This document shows, piece by piece, positions 7,618-13,816 of a DNA stretch of 26,110 nt. Under the pieces are notes generated by a model. The model had not been told where the DNA came from. It did not search any database and was given only the letters and a program-made list of their open reading frames with translations. Origin of the DNA: a virus; IMG/VR virus record IMGVR_UViG_3300021959_000329, positions 1 to 26,110 of that record, one strand, 5' to 3'. Position 1 is the stretch's first letter. The number at the start of each line of letters is the position of its first letter. The position numbers and the translations under genes were made by a program.

Positions 7618-8259
7618 TTATTGTGCTCCACCGCCTGTGGTTAGAACTCCAAGTGTTCTAGCACCAATGTTTCTACCAATACCATCAACGCCGCCACCTC
7701 TGTATTGGATAGCATTGTCGTATCTTAGTGTCATAGAAATCATTGCTGGTTCATTTGATGTATAGTTCAAATCACCGTAGTCAATGTTTTGTACAAACGT
7801 ACCATATAGTTCAAAAGTTTCTAATACGTTTGGTGTTTGTGTTCCATTACCACCATCTAATACTTCGATTAGTGTAGTAAATTTATAGTCTTGACCTGAT
7901 GCAGCTGAAGCCTGCTCAAAGAAATCAAATTGTTTCTGGATTTGCTCACCGCATAATCTTTGAATAGAAGCACTTGCGTCATCACGAACATTAAGTGTAA
8001 TCTGTTCCCAGTTATGTCTACCTGCTAGATAGATACGTGAGTTGTAAACAGGAATTTCCATCTCTTCAAAGTTAATCTTTGGACGAGTTACATCCTGTAC
8101 TTGTTTTGTTAATTCTGTTGGTACTGTACCGTTAGCACCAAAACCTTGTAGTACCACCCTAAAGCGATACTTTAGCTTTGGCATCAACAAGCCTTGGTTG
8201 CTTGATGATGTATCAGTTGCTAAAGGAACTGTAAGTTTTGATAGTGTTGAAATAGCCAT
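7618..8259 (-). CDS. 19: Tail tube protein gp19
   Basis: The 213-aa protein forms the inner tube of the contractile tail. Recognisable tube features are the N-terminal LMPKLKYRFRVVLQGF strand, the loop with VQDVTRPKINFEEMEIPVYN, the AGRHNWEQITLNVRDD strand pair, and the C-terminal ELYGTFVQNIDYGDLNY and AMISMTLRYDNAIQ strands. T4 gp19 is 163 aa; the marine-type protein is longer, with a Gly-rich C-terminus. It starts at an ATG with GGAG 9 nt upstream and a late promoter 25 nt upstream, and it ends before a strong terminator, so it can be expressed as a short abundant mRNA, as expected for a high-copy virion protein. It follows gp18 as in T4. Confidence 0.95.
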   Translation of the reverse strand: MAISTLSKLTVPLATDTSSSNQGLLMPKLKYRFRVVLQGFGANGTVPTELTKQVQDVTRPKINFEEMEIPVYNSRIYLAGRHNWEQITLNVRDDASASIQRLCGEQIQKQFDFFEQASAASGQDYKFTTLIEVLDGGNGTQTPNVLETFELYGTFVQNIDYGDLNYTSNEPAMISMTLRYDNAIQYRGGGVDGIGRNIGARTLGVLTTGGGAQ

Positions 8260-8290
8260 TTAATTTGCTCCGTTTATATAATATTATTTA
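8260..8290 (-). promoter_or_regulatory. gp19 late promoter (TAAATA) with leader and Shine-Dalgarno
   Basis: Minus-strand GCTAAATAATATT (core 8285-8290) lies 25 nt before the ATG, and CGGAGC (GGAG at 8268-8271) provides a ribosome site. Predicted leader is about 20 nt. This differs from the 5-nt arrangement at other late genes in the window. Confidence 0.65.
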
Positions 8291-8297
8291 GCATAAT

Positions 8298-8322
8298 GAG
8301 TGGGGGAATAAATCCCCCTCTC
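8298..8322 (-). other. Strong hairpin between gp18 and gp19
   Basis: Six G-C-rich base pairs (8302-8307 with 8313-8318, five of them G-C), a T-T mismatch, then three more pairs (8298-8300 with 8320-8322) around a 5-nt A/T loop. It begins 3 nt after the gp18 stop. It has no T-tract, so it is more likely an mRNA 3'-end stabiliser, processing site or weak attenuator than a full terminator. Confidence 0.6.
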
Positions 8323-8325
8323 AAA

Positions 8326-11300
8326 TTAGGCTGATGCTTGCCCTTGGATTTCTCCTGTATTTTTAAGTCTTAGTGGAATATAAATGAACTCAATTGATTT
8401 AACTGGTTCAATAGCAATATCCACATAAAGCTCGTTACGATCAATACGTGCCGCAGTGTTGTTTGATTCATCACATACAACAGCAAAGTCATAAAGTGCT
8501 CTTAGACCAACAAGCTCAAGTAGTAAACTTTCAACTGCTTGTTTAATTTCGTCTCTAGTGATCTTATCATTAGGTTCAAAAACAAACGGTTTAGCAAGTC
8601 TGTTAAGTTGTGTTCTTAAGTAAATTACTAAACGTGCTACGTTGATTCTGTCAAGTGCTGAATCACCGGATGCTCTTGTTCTTTGACCATAGTTAACAAG
8701 TCCTACTCCGTTAAAGAACGTAATTGGGTTTACTTTGATATCATACAGTGTATTTCTTTGTGCGTCTGTTAAAGCAACGCTTTGGAAATCACCTGTTGTT
8801 CTATCAACATAACCAACTGAAGTAGCATTTGAAATACCACCACGTCTAATACCTGCTGGAGCAAACCATGGATAACTTACTTGATCACTTAATGCTATAG
8901 TTTTTAGCATCATATGTGAACTTGGAACTACAATAGTATTTCCTGTGTTATCTGTTGTGAGTCCACTTGGATAAAATACGCCTGTGTATTCATCAAATGT
9001 TACAAGTCCTTCGTCGCCGTTATCTGTAGCACCGTTTTGGTTTTGACCCCATGTTACCAAGCTCTGTGTATCTGCTTGTAATCTGAACGGAGAATCAGCA
9101 ACAATAAATGATGTTGTTCCTCTGTCAGTGTTTAGGTCAACCAAGTTCTGTGTTACTTCTGGGTATCCAGGACATGATATTAAGTTAAACTGACGTACTT
9201 CATCTTCTCTAATTTGAGAGTTAGTTGAAATAGTTGCTTTTAGTTTTTCAATAACACTTTGTCTTTGTGCTTTTCTACCAAAAGCCTCACCTGAGTCAGT
9301 AACCCATCTGTCAGTTGCGTAACTTGCCATTGACTGATTGTTCAATCTAACGTTGTCTTGTGATTGATCAATGTAATTTTCTCTGTAAACTTTGATATTA
9401 AATCCTGATCTACGTGTATTGAAAAGGATAATACCTGCTGGATACAGTGCTGGATCTGGAGCATCTGGATCAATGTAGTTTGAAGTTAACAAGTCTTTGA
9501 TTAAACCTGCTTCTTCTTTAGTTCCATCTGTTCCCCATCTAGCGTCAGCAATAACAACACCATCTTCTGATGAAGCATCAGCTTTATCAACTAAACGCCA
9601 TCTATTAGCAATAGGTGTGTTTGACAAGTCATTGTTGTATTTGTAAATTACTGGATAATTTTCCAAGTCGCTTGTGTCAATCCAGATATCACCAGTTTTA
9701 AGTGGTGTACCGTCGCTCTGTTCTACAGGGCGTGTTGGTGAAACCATAGGACCTGCTGGATCAGTTTGATCTGCTAAAGAAGCACTATAGAATGGTGAAG
9801 TAGGATCTTGGTAACCTACCCAAGTATTGCCATTGTGTACCATAATGTCAACTTCGTCAGTTAAACTTGAATACCAACGTTGTCCGTTGCTTGGATCATT
9901 TTGTGGAGCATCATTTGCCGCAATGTAACCATATGTTGTACCAGCTAGTGGTAACCAGTTACTTGCTACAAAATCATAGTCATCACCTTGTGGTGCCGCA
10001 TAAAGATTTGTTGTACCAGTCGATGTTGAATAGTCATAAGCACTATAGCCCATTAAAGCCATTGCGCTGTCAACATCTTCAAATCTAATTTCGCCGCCTG
10101 CGTTGTGAGTAATAACAACTCTACCGCTTACAACTTCTGCTTCAACATGATTTAGTTGAGCATTATTAATAGCAGTAACAACAGTATTAGCATCACTTAC
10201 AGCACCTGCCGCTGTAAATGTTACAGCAGTAGCACTGCTTAGTGCAGCTTGACCAGTGATTGATTCTTTGATGTTGATAGTATAACTACCAGCTCCAAAA
10301 GTGTTAGCATCAATAATACCACTTGTTATAGAAGTATTACCTGTTGCTTTTCTAGTAAAGATTTTAAAGCTACCTGTTTGAGGTGTATTATCGTATCCTG
10401 AATCTTCAGTATAGTTGTACTGTACAAACAATGTATCTTTTGGAATCGATTCTCCGCCAGTTGTTCTATCTAAATTAAAGATAGCAGTCTGTGGATTAAT
10501 GTATAATGGTGCTAAAGACTCAACCCATGTTTCGGTTGCGCCGTCCCATAATTTAACTCTCCAACGAGCTCCTTGATTAGGCTCAGTTGTTTTTACCCAA
10601 ATACTTCCTGAAGGTCTTGGTAACTGTGAACTTGATTTCCACTGTGGCACTGAAGTGTGTGGACTCATTTGAAGTTCTGGACCGTAATAGTTACCTGCCG
10701 CAACGCCGCCTGCTGTACCAAACAATGCGTTAATTGAAGCGGAACCATCAGCCAAAACAATTACGTTTGAGTCAGTACTATCACCTAAACCATCATCTAC
10801 TGTATCTGTAATAAACAATGTAAACTTGCTGTTAACTTTTGCAGCTTTTACACCTTGAATGTTAAGATTGTTAACGATTGTTACAACATTATCAACTGTT
10901 GAGCCTGCTGGCAATGTAACAGTTGTGCCGTTAATTTCGAAAGTTGTTTGTGCTACTTGAGCTGAATGACCATCTCTATCAGCAGTAAACACTGCCCAAG
11001 TCTTGCGCCATCCTTTTGTTCCAATTTCGTTCCATGAAATAGGATTTCCAACAGTTGTATAATCAACACCTTTGTAGTAAATTCTTACAACATCTGATAC
11101 TGTAACAATAGCATAGTCTCCTACTCTACCAACGCCAGTTGATGGAGCAGTACCGCTTAGTTTGTCAGTATCTGTAGCATTAATAATAATCGGTGCTTTG
11201 TTTGAAAAAGCCTGTCCGTCTAGTGTAACTGGATTTCCGTCCCATTCAAAAACACCCCAGTTAGTACTTTGTGTATCTAACCAATATTGACCATCAAATG

Positions 11301-11688
11301 GATCAGCTCCCGGAACAGTTGCTTGTGCTGTTAGTTCATTCAGATCAATATCTGCTCTAACAACGTATGCTGAGTTAGCAACTCCTAAGAAAGAGTATGC
11401 CGCTTGAAGTCCGTATTCGTTTTGTTCGTCAGCGTTTCTAGGACTTCCTGAAACTGTTTGTTTAAAAATTGGTGTACCAAAAAAGTCAACTAGTTCACGT
11501 TGACTAGAAACTCTGTATACTTTGCCCACATTTGCCGCCAATGTTCCTTGTGCGATTCCTGTAGCAGAAGCATTTTGTTTATCTTGGGCTGTAGCGACTA
11601 CGATAAGTGGAGTGGTACCTCCGTCAGCGGGAGTGTAAAAACTCTCGTCTGTTACCGTAACCTGGACGCCTGGTGATTGTAGTGCCAT
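8326..11688 (-). CDS. 18: Contractile tail sheath protein gp18, enlarged
   Basis: The 1120-aa sheath protein is much longer than T4 gp18 (659). The N-terminus (SPGVQVTVTDESFYTP, residues 5-20) and the C-terminal third (from about 750: FNTRRSGFNIKVYRENYID, FNLISCPGYPEVTQ, YPWFAPAGIRRGGI, NPITFFNGVGLVNYGQRT, then the helical FVFEPNDKITRDEIKQAVES and a final strand-rich end) form the conserved sheath core that contracts. Residues about 125-720 are an insertion made of small beta modules: repeated G-x-x-W...DG-x-x-W units near 131-152, 360-392, 600-625 and 665-703, and two related segments near 245-330 and 470-550 that resemble flagellin-type hook domains. The insertion probably projects outward as surface decoration. 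Its start has a strong AGGAG site. It is the first gene of the gp18-gp19 unit. Confidence 0.95.
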   Translation of the reverse strand: MALQSPGVQVTVTDESFYTPADGGTTPLIVVATAQDKQNASATGIAQGTLAANVGKVYRVSSQRELVDFFGTPIFKQTVSGSPRNADEQNEYGLQAAYSFLGVANSAYVVRADIDLNELTAQATVPGADPFDGQYWLDTQSTNWGVFEWDGNPVTLDGQAFSNKAPIIINATDTDKLSGTAPSTGVGRVGDYAIVTVSDVVRIYYKGVDYTTVGNPISWNEIGTKGWRKTWAVFTADRDGHSAQVAQTTFEINGTTVTLPAGSTVDNVVTIVNNLNIQGVKAAKVNSKFTLFITDTVDDGLGDSTDSNVIVLADGSASINALFGTAGGVAAGNYYGPELQMSPHTSVPQWKSSSQLPRPSGSIWVKTTEPNQGARWRVKLWDGATETWVESLAPLYINPQTAIFNLDRTTGGESIPKDTLFVQYNYTEDSGYDNTPQTGSFKIFTRKATGNTSITSGIIDANTFGAGSYTINIKESITGQAALSSATAVTFTAAGAVSDANTVVTAINNAQLNHVEAEVVSGRVVITHNAGGEIRFEDVDSAMALMGYSAYDYSTSTGTTNLYAAPQGDDYDFVASNWLPLAGTTYGYIAANDAPQNDPSNGQRWYSSLTDEVDIMVHNGNTWVGYQDPTSPFYSASLADQTDPAGPMVSPTRPVEQSDGTPLKTGDIWIDTSDLENYPVIYKYNNDLSNTPIANRWRLVDKADASSEDGVVIADARWGTDGTKEEAGLIKDLLTSNYIDPDAPDPALYPAGIILFNTRRSGFNIKVYRENYIDQSQDNVRLNNQSMASYATDRWVTDSGEAFGRKAQRQSVIEKLKATISTNSQIREDEVRQFNLISCPGYPEVTQNLVDLNTDRGTTSFIVADSPFRLQADTQSLVTWGQNQNGATDNGDEGLVTFDEYTGVFYPSGLTTDNTGNTIVVPSSHMMLKTIALSDQVSYPWFAPAGIRRGGISNATSVGYVDRTTGDFQSVALTDAQRNTLYDIKVNPITFFNGVGLVNYGQRTRASGDSALDRINVARLVIYLRTQLNRLAKPFVFEPNDKITRDEIKQAVESLLLELVGLRALYDFAVVCDESNNTAARIDRNELYVDIAIEPVKSIEFIYIPLRLKNTGEIQGQASA

Positions 11689-11729
11689 TCGATTATCTCC
11701 TGATGGTTAATTTCTTGTATAGATATTTA
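11689..11729 (-). promoter_or_regulatory. gp18 late promoter (TAAATA) with leader and strong Shine-Dalgarno
   Basis: Minus-strand CGATAAATATCTATA (core 11724-11729) lies 35 nt before the ATG. CAGGAGAT (AGGAG at 11697-11701) sits 8 nt before the ATG. The predicted leader is about 29 nt. This is the best ribosome binding site in the window, matching the need for many sheath copies. Confidence 0.7.
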
Positions 11730-11784
11730 TCGGCAATAGACAAAAATGCGGGGTAAACAGCGCAGAAAAAGGGATAAAAAAGGG

Positions 11785-11790
11785 TAAGTA
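11785..11790 (+). promoter_or_regulatory. Possible late promoter variant TAAGTA, 5 nt before ATG at 11796
   Basis: Plus-strand TAAGTA, then ATAGT, then ATG: one mismatch to the TAAATA core but the same 5-nt spacing as the clear late starts. An AGGG 11 nt before the ATG could also act as a weak ribosome site. Confidence 0.35.
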
Positions 11791-11795
11791 ATAGT

Positions 11796-12131
11796 ATGAG
11801 ACCATTATGTAAGTGCGGTTTTAGACCGGCCGCTGTTAATTATAAAAAGAACGGACGCACATATTATAGGAAACTGTGCGAGAAGTGTGTTAAGCACGGT
11901 GAAGGGCATGGTATACCTAGATGGTATCAACTAGGCTATAGAATGGAAGATAAGTGTGACAAATGCGGGTTTAAATCTAAACACAAAGAAGTGTTTAATG
12001 TTTATCACATTGACGGCAATCTTAATAACTGTCGTCCTAGCAATTTAAAAACTATTTGTGCTAATTGTCAGAGGACTCTTCAGAAGGAAGGAAGTCGCTG
12101 GAAGCAGGGAGACTTAGTCCCCGATTTTTAA
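11796..12131 (+). CDS. HNH-like zinc-binding protein
   Basis: The 111-aa protein has zinc ligands CKC (residues 5-7), CEKC (28-31), CDKC (54-57) and CANC (88-91), plus an HNH-like centre: H71, D73 and N75 in FNVYHIDGN, followed by N83 in RPSNLKT. In HNH nucleases the last cysteine of the motif is often followed by His; here it is Gln92, so catalysis is doubtful. It may be a nuclease, a nickase or only a nucleic-acid-binding protein. I have an impression of close relatives in many marine T4-like phages, which argues against a selfish homing enzyme. It stands alone on the plus strand, divergent from gp18, and its last 71 nt overlap the 3' end of the convergent kinase-like gene. Confidence 0.85.
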   Translation: MRPLCKCGFRPAAVNYKKNGRTYYRKLCEKCVKHGEGHGIPRWYQLGYRMEDKCDKCGFKSKHKEVFNVYHIDGNLNNCRPSNLKTICANCQRTLQKEGSRWKQGDLVPDF

Positions 12132-12636
12132 AGATTGTGTTCATTAGTATATCCACATTCTTTTGTAGTCTAGAAAGATCGCCGTTGTTGTCAATAGTGT
12201 AATCACACATCCACTGCTCGATAGTCATACTAGAAGCAGGTTCTAAATGACAATGATCTGATCTATCTACCCATATAGCATAGTCAAAAATTTCTTCGTT
12301 TTTCATTGCGAAAAATTCACGCTTGTTACGCAATCCACAATAGATATCATGCTTATCAAATAAGTTACGTCCTAAACGTGCTAGATCATCTTTACAATAG
12401 TCATGGATCATATTATACCATAGTGTACGGTGATTGTGCCTATCGGTATAACACTCTTCTTCATCAGCATAATTGTATTTTTCTTTAAGTTCATTAAAGA
12501 TAAACAATTCTGAGCAAAACTTAGAACTTGATTGAAATGTATACCCATACTGTTCAAGCATTTCGCAAACAGTATCTTTGCCATGACGACCATGTCCAAC
12601 GACTAATAATTTAGGTAACTGTTGATTTGTAAGCAT
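12061..12636 (-). CDS. P-loop kinase, gp1-like (deoxynucleoside monophosphate kinase family)
   Basis: The 191-aa protein has an N-terminal strand and P-loop LLVVGHGRHGKDTVCEML (Gly14 to Thr22), the same layout as T4 gp1 dNMP kinase (SGVKRSGKDTTADF). The following region has GYTFQSSSKFCSEL (substrate-side SSS), LARLGRNLFDKHDIYCG and a later strand FDYAIWVDRSDH, consistent with the NMP-kinase fold. T4 gp1 is 241 aa, so this one is shorter. It would phosphorylate nucleotides for phage DNA synthesis, but substrate cannot be read from sequence. It is preceded by a consensus sigma-70 promoter rather than a late one, fitting early expression. The ATG at 12636 sits where the transcript should begin. 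Its 3' end overlaps the convergent HNH-like gene by 71 nt. Confidence 0.78.
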   Translation of the reverse strand: MLTNQQLPKLLVVGHGRHGKDTVCEMLEQYGYTFQSSSKFCSELFIFNELKEKYNYADEEECYTDRHNHRTLWYNMIHDYCKDDLARLGRNLFDKHDIYCGLRNKREFFAMKNEEIFDYAIWVDRSDHCHLEPASSMTIEQWMCDYTIDNNGDLSRLQKNVDILMNTIFKNRGLSLPASSDFLPSEESSDN

Positions 12637-12642
12637 TCATAT

Positions 12643-12671
12643 AGTATACGATCAAACAGCTAGGCTGTCAA
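12643..12671 (-). promoter_or_regulatory. Sigma-70-type promoter for the P-loop kinase gene
   Basis: Minus-strand TTGACA (12666-12671), exact 17-nt spacer, TATACT (12643-12648): full -35 consensus and five of six at -10. The ATG lies 6 nt after the -10, so initiation near +1 would give a leaderless mRNA. The -35 begins 3 nt after the stop of the upstream gene. Confidence 0.85.
12656..12668. promoter_or_regulatory. Small palindrome inside the sigma-70 promoter
   Basis: ACAGC-TAG-GCTGT, perfect 5-bp arms, occupies most of the -35/-10 spacer and the end of the -35 box. Position suggests an operator; it lacks a T-tract, so a terminator role for the gp13 unit is less likely. It could be chance. 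Confidence 0.35.
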
Positions 12672-12674
12672 CCA

Positions 12675-13016
12675 TTAATACCAAGGTTTGGCTTTTTTAG
12701 TGCTTCTAGGATTGTTCAATCTATTTGCTAATACACTTGCTGTATTAATAGATTTTGTACGCTTTTGATGTCTTGATTGTGTAGGTCCTGTTCTAGCACG
12801 AGTACGCTTCATTTGCTGTGCTCTTGCTACATTAGGATGATCGAAACACTTAGACGGATGACTTACTTGTCTACTTTTTCTAGGACCTGAAGCACAACGA
12901 AACTTTTGTTTTACTGTGCCGCCTCTGGCATCTTTCTTTGCTACGCCCCATACCATTTTAGCGGCTTCCATGTAGTATGCTTCGTAATCTTCTGATGTAA
13001 ACTCTGATGCTTTCAT
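12675..13016 (-). CDS. Small basic protein of unknown function downstream of gp13
   Basis: The 113-aa protein starts at an ATG with AGGA 7 nt upstream, 4 nt after the gp13 stop, so the two are co-transcribed. Residues 1-27 are a mildly acidic helix region (MKASEFTSEDYEAYYMEAAK). From residue 28 it becomes strongly basic: KQKFRCASGPRKSRQVSHPS, KCFDHP, then QQMKRTRARTGPTQSRHQKRTKS. Two Cys (RCASG and KCFDH) and His residues could form a metal site, but the spacing is not a classic zinc finger. The composition suggests nucleic-acid binding. I have an impression of similar proteins in marine T4-like phages, with no known function. Late expression with a neck protein suggests a packaged or assembly-linked DNA-binding protein. 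Confidence 0.85.
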   Translation of the reverse strand: MKASEFTSEDYEAYYMEAAKMVWGVAKKDARGGTVKQKFRCASGPRKSRQVSHPSKCFDHPNVARAQQMKRTRARTGPTQSRHQKRTKSINTASVLANRLNNPRSTKKAKPWY

Positions 13017-13020
13017 GTAA

Positions 13021-13785
13021 CTATCCTATAATTAGACTGTAACCTGAATTATTACTACCTGCTACTGAAGTAGTCAATTCCATTGTAAGTCTTTCTAAAT
13101 CTGCTTGTGCTTCTGCTTTTAGATTAGCACCATTGAGAGCTGTTCCGCCTTGTGGACCAGCAATACTAGCAAACTTTTCACGTGCTTGTGCTAACATCAT
13201 TTTACAGTTAGCAAGTGTATAATCTTTAATCCATTGTCCTGAATACACATCTTTAATTATAGTCACATCAGGTTTTCTGTTATAAACGTGAAGTGCTACT
13301 TCTTCTTCTGATCTCGGTCTTTGATGGATGAATAATTTTTTAGTTTCAGTATGCCAAGTAAACTGAATAAAACTACCAAATGTTTTACCGACACGTTCTT
13401 GATAACCGGCAAATAATTCATATGTAGCAAGTCCGCCCATATTAGTTGAACTTAGTAAGTATGTATTTGTGTAAGCAAGGTTAAATGGTTCAAACACTGT
13501 ACCACCTTGTCCACCACCTGATCTAGATCCAATACTTCTACGCATTACTTCACGCACCATCTGTATTTCATCTGGTAGTGTGTACTCGTTCTGATCTAGT
13601 TCTAATTTTAAAAACGCAAAACTTTCTTCAACAGCATTGTCTGAACGCTGTCTAAAAACACCTAAAGCACGTTCCAGTGCTGTTTCATAGTGCTCGGGGT
13701 CTAGTTCAACGTCAATCATGCCTTCACCTAGCATAGTGCGGCAATAATTGAATACTTTTTGTTTTTCTTGATCTAATTGGCTCAT
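13021..13785 (-). CDS. 13: Neck protein gp13 (head completion)
   Basis: The 254-aa protein (T4 gp13 is 309) belongs to the head-to-tail connector: gp13 and gp14 complete the packaged head before tail joining. Family-like segments are the N-terminal helical part (VFNYCRTMLGEGMIDVELDP, then YETALERALGVFRQRSDNAV), EYTLPDEIQMVREVMRRS, and the C-terminal half QFTWHTETKKLFIHQRPRSE, VYSGQWIKDYTLANCKMMLAQARE and GGTALNGANLKAEAQ. The ATG at 13785 is chosen over a longer frame because it fits the family N-terminus and sits 5 nt after the TAAATA core; the longer frame would read back through the promoter. It is divergent from gp14, so two partners that act together are driven from one shared promoter region. 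Confidence 0.9.
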   Translation of the reverse strand: MSQLDQEKQKVFNYCRTMLGEGMIDVELDPEHYETALERALGVFRQRSDNAVEESFAFLKLELDQNEYTLPDEIQMVREVMRRSIGSRSGGGQGGTVFEPFNLAYTNTYLLSSTNMGGLATYELFAGYQERVGKTFGSFIQFTWHTETKKLFIHQRPRSEEEVALHVYNRKPDVTIIKDVYSGQWIKDYTLANCKMMLAQAREKFASIAGPQGGTALNGANLKAEAQADLERLTMELTTSVAGSNNSGYSLIIG

Positions 13786-13790
13786 ACAAG

Positions 13791-13811
13791 TATTTATCGT
13801 TACGATAAATA
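13791..13811. promoter_or_regulatory. Back-to-back late promoters in a 21-bp perfect palindrome
   Basis: Ten-base arms TATTTATCGT and ACGATAAATA flank one central T. The minus-strand core TAAATA (13791-13796) lies 5 nt before the gp13 ATG (CTTGT gap). The plus-strand core (13806-13811) lies 5 nt before the gp14 ATG at 13817 (TGTTT gap). Polymerases firing in the two directions would share the same DNA, so firing is probably mutually exclusive. Confidence 0.75.
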
Positions 13812-13816
13812 TGTTT

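Noticed and set aside
12656-12668. Palindrome as a terminator of the gp13 unit
   Set aside because: Only 5-bp arms and no T-tract on either side; it sits in a promoter spacer, so an operator is more plausible.
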